From positions 454,278-518,277 of the forward strand of contig NZ_VLKY01000001.1 of the NCBI RefSeq assembly GCF_007830155.1: DNA of 64,000 nt, given 5' to 3'. The position numbers and the translations under genes are program-made. The notes under the pieces were generated by a model. The model was not told the DNA's origin. It did no database searches and saw only the letters and a program-made list of their open reading frames with translations. Source of the DNA: Pseudomonas duriflava (GTDB taxonomy: Bacteria > Pseudomonadota > Gammaproteobacteria > Pseudomonadales > Pseudomonadaceae). Below are positions 32,126 to 40,748 of the stretch, piece by piece (position 1 is the first letter of the stretch; each line of letters opens with the position of its first letter).

Positions 32126-32635
32126 ATGCATATCCAGGTGTGGCAGGGAGACATCACTTCGCTCGAAGTGGATGTTATCGTCAATGCTGCTAATGAGAGC
32201 TTATTAGGTGGCGGAGGCGTCGACGGAGCGATCCATCGTGCTGCAGGGCCGGAGTTGCTTGAGTATTGCCGCCGTTTAGGCGGTTGCCCAACGGGTGAGG
32301 CACGCTTGACGCCCGGTTTCAATCTGCTGGCTCGTTTCATCGTACATACAGTAGGCCCGGTCTGGCAGGGCGGACAGCACGACGAAGCACGCCTGTTAGC
32401 GAAGTGTTATCGTAATGCCTTGGCCCTGGCAGAGAGTGTCGATGCACATTCCATTGCGTTTCCAGCGATCAGTTGCGGCGTTTATGGCTACCCGGCTGAA
32501 CACGCCGCCGCGCTGGCCGTAAAAGTGTTGAGCGAACCCAGGCCAACAGGCAGTGCGGTGCAGAGTGTTCTGCTAGTGGCCTACTCAGAGGCGATGCATC
32601 AGATACTTGAGCAGGCGATAGCCACTGGTGGTTGA
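32126..32635 (+). CDS. ymdB: Macrodomain O-acetyl-ADP-ribose deacetylase (YmdB-like)
   Basis: This 169-residue single macrodomain protein hydrolyses O-acetyl-ADP-ribose and can remove ADP-ribose from acidic residues. The ligand-binding elements are intact: GDIT at the N-terminus, [19 protein letters not shown] with the catalytic Asn/Asp positions, and the phosphate loop [10 protein letters not shown]. coli YmdB also modulates RNase III; rnc in this window is far away. It ends the DUF1704-AIM24 unit. Confidence 0.92.
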   Translation: MHIQVWQGDITSLEVDVIVNAANESLLGGGGVDGAIHRAAGPELLEYCRRLGGCPTGEARLTPGFNLLARFIVHTVGPVWQGGQHDEARLLAKCYRNALALAESVDAHSIAFPAISCGVYGYPAEHAAALAVKVLSEPRPTGSAVQSVLLVAYSEAMHQILEQAIATGG

Positions 32636-32655
32636 TATCGTGTCCTTATGAAAAA

Positions 32656-32675
32656 GCCCGGCATAAGAGCCGGGC
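32656..32675. terminator. Bidirectional terminator between the macrodomain gene and the OmpA lipoprotein gene
   Basis: GCCCGGC, a 6-base loop and GCCGGGC form a perfect stem between convergent genes. Five A on the left give the minus strand a T5 tail, so it is best suited to end the lipoprotein transcript and can also stop the plus-strand operon. Confidence 0.82.
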
Positions 32676-32696
32676 CTATTCAATAAAACGCTTGGC

Positions 32697-33470
32697 TTAC
32701 ATACGTGGCGCAACCGGATTGGCGTCGTTCGAGATAGTAACTTCGACACGACGGTTCATGGCGCGATCTGCAGGCGTAGAGTTGCTGGCGACCGGGAAGG
32801 CCTCGCCATAACCACGCGTCACGATGCGAGCAGGCGAAACGCCCATGCTGACCAGGGCAGTGCGGATGGCATTCGCGCGGCGCTCAGACAACTGCTGGTT
32901 GTAGGAGTCCGAACCTGTGCTATCGGTATAGCCCTCAACAATGACCTGACGCTCCGGGTTCTGCTGCAGGAAGTTGGCCAACTGCTGGACATTGGCCATA
33001 CCGGCTGGTTTGAGAGTAGCTTGATCCAGATCGAACAGCACATTGCCAAAGGTCACGACAGTGCCACGATCGGTCTGCTTGGCATTAAGCTGGCTTTGCA
33101 GCTGCTTAAGCTGAGCCGTGCGCGCGTCTAGACGAGCCTGGGTACGCTGGGCATCAACACTCTGAAGCTCCTGCTCAGTCATACGCAGCTTAACGGTTTG
33201 CATGGCCGTCTGGATGCGTTGGCTAGCTAGGTAAGCCAAATGGTCGACTTTTTCCTGGTTGGCACCATCCCTATAGGCCTTGCTAGCTTTGTCTACCCAT
33301 TCGCCGGCTTCTTTAGTTTCCAAGGCGGCAAGTTGAGAGGACTGTGGTTGAGCCTGGAGGGCTGCATAGTCAGCCTGGGCTTTTTCAAGGGTGGGGTTAG
33401 GTGGTGTAGAGCACGCTGCCAGAGCAATACTCAAGGCTGAAATTGCGGGGATCAGTAGGTGTTTACGCAT
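32697..33470 (-). CDS. lptF: OmpA-family outer-membrane lipoprotein (LptF/lipotoxin F type)
   Basis: The 257-residue protein has a lipoprotein signal (MRKHLLIPAIS..., lipobox LAAC at 19-22), a helical Ala/Gln-rich middle region and a C-terminal OmpA domain (VLFDLDQATLKPAG..., VEGYTDSTGSDSYNQQLSERRA) that should bind peptidoglycan. It closely resembles P. aeruginosa PA3692 (LptF), an AlgU-controlled lipoprotein linked to envelope stress survival; this comparison is from memory. The ATG at 33470 is chosen because AAGGA lies 8 bases upstream; an ATG three codons earlier is poorly spaced. Not to be confused with the LPS-transport permease also called LptF. Confidence 0.88.
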   Translation of the reverse strand: MRKHLLIPAISALSIALAACSTPPNPTLEKAQADYAALQAQPQSSQLAALETKEAGEWVDKASKAYRDGANQEKVDHLAYLASQRIQTAMQTVKLRMTEQELQSVDAQRTQARLDARTAQLKQLQSQLNAKQTDRGTVVTFGNVLFDLDQATLKPAGMANVQQLANFLQQNPERQVIVEGYTDSTGSDSYNQQLSERRANAIRTALVSMGVSPARIVTRGYGEAFPVASNSTPADRAMNRRVEVTISNDANPVAPRM

Positions 33471-33515
33471 AACATTCATCCTTAACGAAAAGAACAAGAA
33501 GAGATAGCGGAAGAG

Positions 33516-33938
33516 TTACTGCTGACCCTGCTTTTTCAATAGCTGGGTATTGATCATCCCTTCTTCGCGAATCTGCTGGATGCTCTTCTGGGCGTCCTGG
33601 AGGGCAGCCTCGGCTTTGGCGGCCTGAGTCTTACGCGTAGCCAGACGGGCATCCCACTCAGCCTGCTCAGCCAGTTTCTTAGCCTTTTCGTAGTCTTCTT
33701 GAGTCATTGCGGTCTGGGCCTGCGTCCACTTTTCCTGAGCGGATTTGGTCTCGACCGGTGCGTATTGATTACCGCCACCGCTGACAGCCTCGTTAACAGC
33801 TGACTGGGTAACCGCCATCTGCTCGGTGGGCGGGTTGCCGGCACAACCTGTTAGGACTAGCGCGCTGCCAAGGGCTAGCGCCGCGATTTTCAGCCCACAG
33901 GCTTTCTGTATCGATTTTTTGGCAGTTAGTGCATTCAT
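33516..33938 (-). CDS. DUF4398 lipoprotein, partner of the OmpA lipoprotein
   Basis: The 140-residue protein has a lipoprotein signal ending in VLTGCAG and an Ala/Gln/Glu-rich coiled-coil body (EDYEKAKKLAEQAEWDARLATRKTQAAKAE). It matches DUF4398 and sits, as in P. aeruginosa (PA3691-PA3692, recalled), directly upstream of the OmpA lipoprotein on the same strand, 45 bases apart. Start ATG at 33938 has GGAG upstream; an ATG at 33953 is the alternative. A structural envelope role is inferred. Confidence 0.8.
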   Translation of the reverse strand: MNALTAKKSIQKACGLKIAALALGSALVLTGCAGNPPTEQMAVTQSAVNEAVSGGGNQYAPVETKSAQEKWTQAQTAMTQEDYEKAKKLAEQAEWDARLATRKTQAAKAEAALQDAQKSIQQIREEGMINTQLLKKQGQQ

Positions 33939-34034
33939 ATCACTCAGCTCCATGTAGTAATCCAACAGCTAGGAAGTCCTGGCTGGTAGGCTAGCCGAGG
34001 CCTTTTCCTGCTACGTGAATCAAATGACCCGTCA

Positions 34035-34062
34035 TCAGATCAAAGGTCATTAACAAAAGGCC
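34035..34062 (-). promoter_or_regulatory. Possible AlgU-type promoter of the DUF4398-lptF operon
   Basis: On the minus strand GGCCTT and TCTGA are separated by 17 bases, about 97 bases before the DUF4398 start. The -10 agrees with the AlgU/RpoE consensus, the -35 in four of six positions. The homologous operon in P. aeruginosa is AlgU-dependent, which raises plausibility, but the match is weak. Confidence 0.35.
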
Positions 34063-34188
34063 TCTTGAATAACGGCTATTTTATGGACTTACCTACAACA
34101 ATGAACGTTCACCAGATGTGAAAAAAACATGAAAATGCCGAGTCACTGCTGCCGTGCTATTTGTCCACTCTAGGAAAAGCCGAGGCGG

Positions 34189-34533
34189 TTATTCTTGGGG
34201 CTGAGCATCTGCCTGGCTGAGCTGCTTCAGGTACTTGCGCGATAACTCAAGAAAGCGGGGCGTAGGACCAACATCCTCGTAAATCGGATCGCCCAACTCA
34301 TCGGTTGCTACCACCGTCGTACCTTTCACATAAGGAAAATGAGCTTCCAGGTCGGCCAGCGCTGCACTGACCAGTTCCGACAGCAGCTCTTCGACGCTGC
34401 GCTTGGGATACATTTCATGCAAGGCATGCAACCGGGCTGCCGACTCGATGTCAAGAACGAGATTGTACTGGGCGTGACTCATGCGCCCGGTAGCAGTTTG
34501 TTCCCATTCTTTGACCAATTCACTGATTTTCAT
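34189..34533 (-). CDS. Conserved pseudomonad hypothetical protein
   Basis: This 114-residue cytoplasmic protein (MKISELVKEWEQTATGRMSH...) has no signal peptide and is mostly helical and acidic. The N-terminal part reads like a short DNA-binding or adaptor segment (LVLDIESAARLHALHEMYPKRSVEELLSELVSAAL resembles ribbon-helix-helix type regulators). Similar proteins in pseudomonads carry the label 'type 1 pili tip component', for which I see no support. GGAGG lies 6 bases before the ATG. It is divergent from ppc, a neighbour arrangement I recall as conserved. Confidence 0.7.
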   Translation of the reverse strand: MKISELVKEWEQTATGRMSHAQYNLVLDIESAARLHALHEMYPKRSVEELLSELVSAALADLEAHFPYVKGTTVVATDELGDPIYEDVGPTPRFLELSRKYLKQLSQADAQPQE

Positions 34534-34652
34534 ATGACACCTCCTTTGCATCCGTTTCATTACCGATACAAAAGCTAGACCGCGGAGCGGCTAATGAGGT
34601 CCCTGTGAGGTGATGTGCTAGAACTCAAAGAGGCTATAGAGAGGAGGTCGCC

Positions 34653-37292
34653 ATGGTTGTCGAGATAGATGTCCGCTTACGGGAAGATGTTCATCAATTG
34701 GGTGAGTTATTAGGGCAGACCATTTCCAATCAGTACGGTCCGGCTTTTCTGGAAAAGATCGAGCGTATCCGTAAAGGTGCAAAGGCCGCCCGGGGAGGCT
34801 CACTACGTGGCGAGCGGCAACTGTCTGAAACCCTGGATGCATTGGACGAATCAGAGCTGCTGCCGGTAGCTCGCGCGTTCAATCATTTTCTGAACCTGGC
34901 CAACATAGCAGAGGAATACCATCGTATCAGGCGGCGTAGTGCAGATGAGCCCGTACCGTTCGAGGATCGAGTACTTGACGAGGTGCTGGCACGTTTGAAA
35001 GCTGCAGGCCATGCCGATACGCGCGTCGCCGAAAAATTGGCCAAGCTCGATATTGAAATCGTATTGACGGCTCATCCTACCGAAGTGGCCCGCCGCACCT
35101 TGATTCAAAAGTACGAGGAGATCACCGAGCAGCTCGCAGCCCAGGATCACGATGACCTGACACCGGCCGAACGCCGGAGTGTTCAACAGCGGTTGCGCCG
35201 TCTGATCGCCGAAGCGTGGCATACCGAGGAGATCCGGCGGCAGCGTCCTACTCCTGTAGATGAAGCCAAATGGGGCTTCGCCGTTATCGAGAATTCCCTG
35301 TGGTATGCCGTTCCCCGACTGCTGCGGGAGGTCGATGAGACGCTATTGAAAGCGACGGGCCAACGCTTACCGCTTGAGGCAACGCCAATCCGTTTCGCCT
35401 CCTGGATGGGTGGTGATCGCGACGGCAATCCGAACGTAACGGCAGCAATTAGTCGTGAAGTCCTGCTCCTGGCCCGTTGGATGGCGGCTGACCTTTACCG
35501 GCGCGATGTGGACCGGCTGGCCGCCGAACTTTCTATGCAGCAGGCCTCGCCTGAACTGATGGCCGAAGCGGGCGATCATCCCGAACCTTATCGTGTCATT
35601 CTCAAGCGACTGCGTGAGCGGTTGCGCGTCACGCGTGATTGGGCGGCGCGAGCAGTCCACGATCCGCACGTATCCGCTGCTGGTATCCTTGAGGACAACG
35701 AGGCATTGTTGGCACCCTTGCGGCTGTGTTATGAGTCGTTGCACGCGTGCGGGATGGGGGTAATTGCCGATGGCCCTCTGTTGGATTGTCTGCGACGTGC
35801 AGCCACCTTCGGGCTGTTTTTAGTTCGTCTTGATATTCGTCAGGATGCCGCTCGACACGCGGCTGCCCTGAACGAGATCACTGAATATTTAGGTATAGGC
35901 CGATATGCCGAGTGGGATGAGCCCCAGCGTCTTCATTTCCTAGAAAATGAATTGGCTAGTCGCCGTCCTTTGCTGGCTTGTGACTACATGCCCTCCGCCG
36001 AGACGGCTGAAGTCTTGGCGACATGTCGGGTTATTGCCCAGGCACCAGTGGCTTCACTAGGTTCCTACGTCATCTCCATGGCGGGCGCTGCATCTGACAT
36101 CCTAGCGGTACAACTTCTTTTGAAAGAATCTGGCGTACGCCGCCCGATGCGCGTTGTGCCGCTGTTCGAAACGCTCGATGATCTTGATCATGCCGGCCAA
36201 GTTATCGAAAGTCTGCTTGAGCTGCCTAGCTATCGTGAACGCTTGCAGGGACCGCAGGAGGTCATGATCGGTTACTCCGACTCGGCCAAGGATGCCGGGA
36301 CATTGGCTGCAGCCTGGGCACAATACCGTGCGCAGGAGGCATTGGTAGAGATCTGCGCACGGCAGGGAGTCGAGCTGGTGCTGTTTCATGGTCGGGGCGG
36401 TACGGTCGGGCGGGGAGGCGGCCCTGCCCATGAGGCCATCCTGTCACAGCCTCCGGGATCAGTAGCCGGGCATTTCAGAGTGACGGAGCAGGGTGAGATG
36501 ATCCGGTTCAAATTCGGCCAGCCTGATATTGCCCGGCAGAATATGAATCTATATCTGGCCGCTGTACTGGAGGCAACCCTGCAACCACCTCCCGTACCAG
36601 AAGCTGAGTGGCGAGCCGATATGGATCGCCTGGCAAAAGACAGTTTGGAGGCCTATCGAGGCATCGTGCGCTTGCATCCTCAATTCGTCGATTATTTCCG
36701 GCAAGCGACACCAGAGCAGGAGTTAGGGCGTCTTCCATTGGGAAGTCGTCCGGCTAAGCGTCGCCAGGGTGGAATTGAAAGCCTACGGGCCATTCCATGG
36801 ATTTTTGCCTGGACCCAGACACGCCTTATGTTGCCCGCCTGGCTGGGGTGGGAAACGGCTTTGATCAGAGCACTGGAGCGTGGAGATGGGCCCCGCCTGC
36901 AGGATATGCGTGAACGCTGGCCTTTCTTCCGTACCCGGATCGACATGTTGGAAATGGTACTGGCCAAGGCAGACGGCGAGATCGCTCGGCTGTATGATGA
37001 ACGGCTGGTTCCTGAGCAGTTGCGCGCTCTTGGGGCTGAGCTCCGCGACTTGTTGTCGCAGGCGGAGCGGGCTGTGCTGCGTTTGACTGGGCAGGAGGAG
37101 CTCTTCTCCCATCATCCTCAGACACGAGCGTTCATTGCCGTACGTAACATCTATCTGGACCCTTTGCACTTGCTTCAGATCGAGTTACTGGCCCGTTCCC
37201 GACAAGCTGGAGAAGCAACGGCAAGCCCGCTGGATCAGGCTTTACTGGTCAGTGTTGCCGGCATTGCGGCGGGCTTGCGCAATACCGGATAA
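34653..37292 (+). CDS. ppc: Phosphoenolpyruvate carboxylase
   Basis: Ppc carboxylates PEP to oxaloacetate to refill the TCA cycle. The 879-residue protein has the catalytic His141 in [12 protein letters not shown], the substrate loop [10 protein letters not shown], the [10 protein letters not shown] motif, the mobile loop [14 protein letters not shown] and the C-terminal RNTG. These are complete for a bacterial-type, allosterically regulated enzyme. The ATG follows GAGAGGAGG. It may matter for growth on the acids imported by the tct system in this window. Confidence 0.97.
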   Translation: MVVEIDVRLREDVHQLGELLGQTISNQYGPAFLEKIERIRKGAKAARGGSLRGERQLSETLDALDESELLPVARAFNHFLNLANIAEEYHRIRRRSADEPVPFEDRVLDEVLARLKAAGHADTRVAEKLAKLDIEIVLTAHPTEVARRTLIQKYEEITEQLAAQDHDDLTPAERRSVQQRLRRLIAEAWHTEEIRRQRPTPVDEAKWGFAVIENSLWYAVPRLLREVDETLLKATGQRLPLEATPIRFASWMGGDRDGNPNVTAAISREVLLLARWMAADLYRRDVDRLAAELSMQQASPELMAEAGDHPEPYRVILKRLRERLRVTRDWAARAVHDPHVSAAGILEDNEALLAPLRLCYESLHACGMGVIADGPLLDCLRRAATFGLFLVRLDIRQDAARHAAALNEITEYLGIGRYAEWDEPQRLHFLENELASRRPLLACDYMPSAETAEVLATCRVIAQAPVASLGSYVISMAGAASDILAVQLLLKESGVRRPMRVVPLFETLDDLDHAGQVIESLLELPSYRERLQGPQEVMIGYSDSAKDAGTLAAAWAQYRAQEALVEICARQGVELVLFHGRGGTVGRGGGPAHEAILSQPPGSVAGHFRVTEQGEMIRFKFGQPDIARQNMNLYLAAVLEATLQPPPVPEAEWRADMDRLAKDSLEAYRGIVRLHPQFVDYFRQATPEQELGRLPLGSRPAKRRQGGIESLRAIPWIFAWTQTRLMLPAWLGWETALIRALERGDGPRLQDMRERWPFFRTRIDMLEMVLAKADGEIARLYDERLVPEQLRALGAELRDLLSQAERAVLRLTGQEELFSHHPQTRAFIAVRNIYLDPLHLLQIELLARSRQAGEATASPLDQALLVSVAGIAAGLRNTG

Positions 37293-37573
37293 AGCGGCTG
37301 TAACTACCGCACCCGGATCCCGCTTGATGGCTTGAAAAGCGAAGCGGGGTCTGCTATCAGGCAATCCGCTCATTTCATCCTGAAACGCAGAATAAATCCC
37401 TGCGACTTTAAGTGGCTTGTGCCCCCCGGTCATGCTGTGTATTTTGAATCCCCTTGGCCGTTTACCGGCCAGATACAATCAAGCGAGACTGCCTGAATGT
37501 TCATAGGGCCACTGCTGCCATCTGGTCGATTCAAGGCGAGTCCGGGATACCATAATTTTAAGGAGCGACGTGC

Positions 37574-38221
37574 ATGCGCGTGATACTGCTAGGGGCGCCC
37601 GGTGCCGGTAAAGGTACCCAGGCTCGGTTCATTACCGAGAAGTTCGGCATTCCGCAAATTTCGACCGGAGACATGCTACGGGCAGCAGTGAAGGCGGGAA
37701 CGCCCTTGGGACAACAGGTGAAAGACGTCATGGCTAGTGGCGGGCTCGTATCCGATGAGATCATTATCGCTCTGATCTCCGAACGTATCCTCGAAGCCGA
37801 CTGTGCCAATGGTTTTCTGTTCGATGGTTTCCCCCGGACTATTCCTCAGGCCGAAGCACTGAAGAATGCCGGTATCGTTATTGATAACGTACTGGAAATT
37901 GCTGTAGACGACGAAGAGATCGTCAAGCGACTGTCGGGTCGTCGAGTACATGCCGCCTCCGGGCGTGTCTATCACACCGAGTACAATCCACCAAAAGTAG
38001 CCGGGCGGGATGATGAAACCGGCGAAGAGTTGATCCAGCGTGACGATGACAAGGAAGAAACGATCCGTAAGCGTCTGTCGCTGTACCATTCTCAAACCAA
38101 GCCTTTGGTGCAGTTCTATCAGCAGCTCTCCACTGTTGAGGGCAAGCCGAAGTGCAGCCGTGTAGAAGGCGTAGGCACTGTAGAAGCCATCACAGCAAAA
38201 GTGCTTGATGCATTAAGCTGA
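37574..38221 (+). CDS. adk: Adenylate kinase
   Basis: Adk interconverts ATP + AMP and 2 ADP. The 215-residue long-form enzyme has the P-loop [11 protein letters not shown] at about 7-17, the AMP-binding STGDMLR and GFPRT, and a LID domain without zinc-binding Cys, as is usual in gammaproteobacteria. Preceded by AAGGAG. The 281-base gap before it contains a 7-base stem hairpin after ppc (CCCGCTT with AAGCGGG, around 37319-37347) and no gene. Confidence 0.97.
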   Translation: MRVILLGAPGAGKGTQARFITEKFGIPQISTGDMLRAAVKAGTPLGQQVKDVMASGGLVSDEIIIALISERILEADCANGFLFDGFPRTIPQAEALKNAGIVIDNVLEIAVDDEEIVKRLSGRRVHAASGRVYHTEYNPPKVAGRDDETGEELIQRDDDKEETIRKRLSLYHSQTKPLVQFYQQLSTVEGKPKCSRVEGVGTVEAITAKVLDALS

Positions 38222-38249
38222 TGGCGAATACACCCGGCTTTATATGAAG

Positions 38250-38269
38250 CGGCCCTGAAGGGCCGTTTT
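38250..38269 (+). terminator. Intrinsic terminator after adk
   Basis: CGGCCC, loop TGAA, GGGCCG and TTTT lie 28 bases after the adk stop: a compact, well-formed terminator. Confidence 0.9.
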
Positions 38270-38302
38270 GCTGTTTACATCAGACCTTTGGTCGCGAGTG
38301 TC

Positions 38303-38330
38303 GAACTCTTCTCTTCTGCCACAAGTCGTA
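38303..38330 (+). promoter_or_regulatory. Possible AlgU-type promoter upstream of the CsbD gene
   Basis: GAACTC is followed after 17 bases by TCGTA, about 33 bases before the CsbD start. The -35 differs from GAACTT by one base; the -10 is a poorer match. CsbD-like proteins are typical stress-regulon members, which is the only other support. Confidence 0.35.
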
Positions 38331-38362
38331 ATAGCGTGGACATTGATAAAGAGGACGAAGAT

Positions 38363-38551
38363 ATGAGTAGCACAGCCGATAAGATCAAAGGTACTGCCAA
38401 CGAAGTCGCTGGCAAGGCCAAGCAAGGTCTCGGTGAAGCAACCGATAATCCTCGCATGAAGCACGAAGGTGATACGCAAGAAGTTAAAGGTAAAGGTCAG
38501 CAGGTCGTAGGCGACGTCAAAGACGGCGTTAAGAAGGCTGGCAACCTCTGA
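38363..38551 (+). CDS. CsbD-family stress-response protein
   Basis: The 62-residue, highly charged protein (STADKIKGTANEVAGKAKQG..., then EVKGKGQQVVGDVKDGVKKA) is a clear CsbD member, similar to E. coli YjbJ. It is probably abundant in stationary phase or envelope stress; the molecular role is unknown. GAGGA precedes the ATG at 38363. It forms a single-gene unit between two terminators. Confidence 0.9.
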   Translation: MSSTADKIKGTANEVAGKAKQGLGEATDNPRMKHEGDTQEVKGKGQQVVGDVKDGVKKAGNL

Positions 38552-38572
38552 TTATCTGACTCAGGATTCATC

Positions 38573-38603
38573 CAACGGCCATCTTCGGATGGCCGTTGTC
38601 GTT
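38573..38603 (+). terminator. Intrinsic terminator after the CsbD gene
   Basis: An 11-base perfect stem (CAACGGCCATC against GATGGCCGTTG) closes a TTCG tetraloop and is followed by TCGTTT, 21 bases after the stop codon. Confidence 0.92.
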
Positions 38604-38649
38604 TCTGAAACTTATACTTCCCGGCTTTGCTGTTGTTTGGATAAAACCA

Positions 38650-39327
38650 ATGCCTACCTTGCTGGCGATTGATACTGCTACTGAAGCCTGCTCCGTTGCT
38701 CTCATGCACGACGATGAAGTGGTTTGCCGTTACGAAGTAATCCCACGTATGCATGCCCAACGGGTACTACCCATGGTGCAGGAGTTACTGGCCGAATCCG
38801 AAATGTCCCTGTCGACTATTGATGCTATTGCCTTTGGTCGTGGGCCGGGAGCGTTTACCGGGGTGCGTATTGCTATTGGGGTTGTGCAGGGTTTGGCGTT
38901 TGGTCTGGATCGTCCAGTGTTGCCAATATCAAACCTGGCTGCTCTGGCGCAGCGTGCTTATCGGGAACGAGGCGCCATGCAGGTAGCAGCAGCTATTGAT
39001 GCACGCATGGATGAGGTTTATTGGGGATGCTATAGCCTGACCCAAGGGGAAATGCGCCTGCAAGGTGATGAGGCGGTGTTGCCTCCAGAGCGAGCAGCAT
39101 TACCGTTCGAAGCCCAGGGCGAATGGTTTGGGGCGGGTACAGGGTGGGGCTACGCGGGCCGGTTGTCCGTGCCGCTTCTTGATGTAGACGCCACGCTTCT
39201 ACCGCATGCCAAAGATATAGTGACACTTGCGCTTCCTGCATGGGAACGGGGTGAGGCACTTCCAGCTGACCACGCTCAGCCGGTTTACTTACGCGACCAA
39301 GTAGCCACGCCCAAAGCACCACGTTGA
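38650..39327 (+). CDS. tsaB: tRNA t6A biosynthesis subunit TsaB
   Basis: TsaB (YeaZ) is the non-catalytic ASKHA-fold partner of TsaD in the transfer of threonylcarbamoyl to A37 of tRNA. The 225-residue protein has MPTLLAIDTATEACSVAL, MHAQRVLPM and the FGRGPGAFTGVRIAIGVVQGLA signature. The ATG at 38650 is the family start; an upstream in-frame extension runs through the CsbD terminator and is not real. The same pathway ends with tcdA near the left edge of the window. Confidence 0.95.
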   Translation: MPTLLAIDTATEACSVALMHDDEVVCRYEVIPRMHAQRVLPMVQELLAESEMSLSTIDAIAFGRGPGAFTGVRIAIGVVQGLAFGLDRPVLPISNLAALAQRAYRERGAMQVAAAIDARMDEVYWGCYSLTQGEMRLQGDEAVLPPERAALPFEAQGEWFGAGTGWGYAGRLSVPLLDVDATLLPHAKDIVTLALPAWERGEALPADHAQPVYLRDQVATPKAPR

Positions 39328-39484
39328 TTTTGAGCACATTCATAACAGGTGATTGAAGTATCGGCTATTCAATATGGTTAATCGGATAAGCCGTGCTTTT
39401 AGGGATACGCTTAGTAACATAGGCGCATTGCCAATCCCCTGTGAGCTCATTACAGTGCAGTTAGTAGCATAAAGGCATTCAATC

Positions 39485-39853
39485 ATGCGTATCGACAGCT
39501 ATACATCGTCTTACTCCCTGGATCGTCCCGGCCGTTATCGCTCGGATAATGCCTATGCTGAGATCCAGCATGAGGAAGAGGTGCGCCGCGACCGGCCGAC
39601 GGATAGCCAGGCTGTTTCCCAAGGGTTGGGTGAGACGCCGCTGATTCGACGGGTGGAGTCAGCCTCGTCAGCCAACGATGCGTCGGGCAGTGCCTCGTCT
39701 GATATGCAATGGCTTATGGTCAGCGACCAGGCGTGGTACCAGCAGCCCTTAACCGCTCGAGCCAGCCAGGCTCTGGCCAGCTATGGCAGCGTCGCGCTTC
39801 TGGCGCGTGAAGCCGAATCTCAGCAGGTCATGAGGCTTGATCTGTACGTCTGA
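39485..39853 (+). CDS. Hypothetical protein, 122 residues
   Basis: No family is recognised. The protein (MRIDSYTSSYSLDRPGRYRS...) has no signal peptide, membrane segment or Cys. The middle is Ser/Ala-rich and probably disordered (ESASSANDASGSASSD), flanked by more conserved-looking ends (QWLMVSDQAWYQQPLTARASQALASYGSVALLAREAES and MRLDLYV). Codon use resembles the neighbours, AAAGG lies upstream of the ATG, and it ends 4 bases before the DUF72 start, so it is likely a real, co-transcribed gene. Confidence 0.65.
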   Translation: MRIDSYTSSYSLDRPGRYRSDNAYAEIQHEEEVRRDRPTDSQAVSQGLGETPLIRRVESASSANDASGSASSDMQWLMVSDQAWYQQPLTARASQALASYGSVALLAREAESQQVMRLDLYV

Positions 39854-39857
39854 TCGT

Positions 39858-40715
39858 ATGCTGCCTTATTACATTGGCTGCCCCTCTTGGAGTGATGCTG
39901 CCTGGCGTGGCTCGCTTTATCCAATGAGCACGCGTACAGCTGAATTCCTGTCTCGCTATGCCAATGTCTTTAATGCTGTAGAAGGTAACACCACCTTTTA
40001 CGCCGAGCCTTCCGCCGAGACCGTACGACGTTGGGCCGAGTTAATGCCTTTGCATTTTCGATTTTGTGTCAAGTTTCCTCGTGATATCAGTCATGACGGT
40101 GATTTGCGTGAGCGCTTGCATCAGGCGCAATCCTTTATGCAATTAATGGCCCCGCTAGGTGAGCGGGTCATGCCGTACTGGTTACAGTTTCCGTCCGGTT
40201 TTGGTCCACAACGATTAGGCGAGCTGGCTGATTTTCTGGATGCCTTGCCTTCATCGGGACGCATTGCTGTAGAGGTTCGCCATGATGAGTTTTTCAGCAA
40301 GGGCTGGGCGGAGCGCGAACTCAATGGTTTGCTATTTGAAAGAAATGTCGAACGGATCGGGCTGGACTCCCGTGCGCTTTTCAGTAGCGAGCCTACTACA
40401 GCCGCAATCCGAGATGCCCAAGCCAAGAAGCCTCGTGTACCGGTCCGTGTACCGGCGTTTACCCAGTCGCCGCAGATCCGTTTTATTGGTCGTTTGGAAC
40501 TCGAGGCCAACGATTTCTATCTAGGACCATGGGTAGACAAGTTTGCCGAGTGGATTGGTGAAGGCCGGACGCCTTACATCTTCCTGCATACACCGGACAA
40601 TCGACAGGCGCCGGAGCTGGCCATGCGTTTTCATGCGCAATTGCAGACTCGGCTGCCTGAATTGCCATCCTTATCGATCATGGCCGAGCCCGTGGAGCAG
40701 TTGGGACTTCTCTAA
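39858..40715 (+). CDS. DUF72 (YecE-like) TIM-barrel protein
   Basis: The 285-residue protein has the DUF72 features YYIGCPSWSDAAWRGSLYP, the FNAVEGNTTFYAEPS strand, FRFCVKFPRDISHD, and near the end YIFLHTPDNRQAPELA. The fold is a TIM barrel with unknown activity. The start at 39858 is preferred over an in-frame TTG inside the previous gene. It follows the 122-residue hypothetical gene with a 4-base gap. Confidence 0.88.
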   Translation: MLPYYIGCPSWSDAAWRGSLYPMSTRTAEFLSRYANVFNAVEGNTTFYAEPSAETVRRWAELMPLHFRFCVKFPRDISHDGDLRERLHQAQSFMQLMAPLGERVMPYWLQFPSGFGPQRLGELADFLDALPSSGRIAVEVRHDEFFSKGWAERELNGLLFERNVERIGLDSRALFSSEPTTAAIRDAQAKKPRVPVRVPAFTQSPQIRFIGRLELEANDFYLGPWVDKFAEWIGEGRTPYIFLHTPDNRQAPELAMRFHAQLQTRLPELPSLSIMAEPVEQLGLL

Positions 40716-40748
40716 CGTATGCGCCTGCCATGCTGAGCCAGGAGTGCT

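Noticed and set aside
34653..37292. Other frames inside ppc, including antisense frames of 109-128 codons
   Set aside because: All are short shadows of a conserved gene without motifs or start signals.
38596..38649. Upstream extension of tsaB
   Set aside because: It would start inside the CsbD terminator; the ATG at 38650 gives the family N-terminus.
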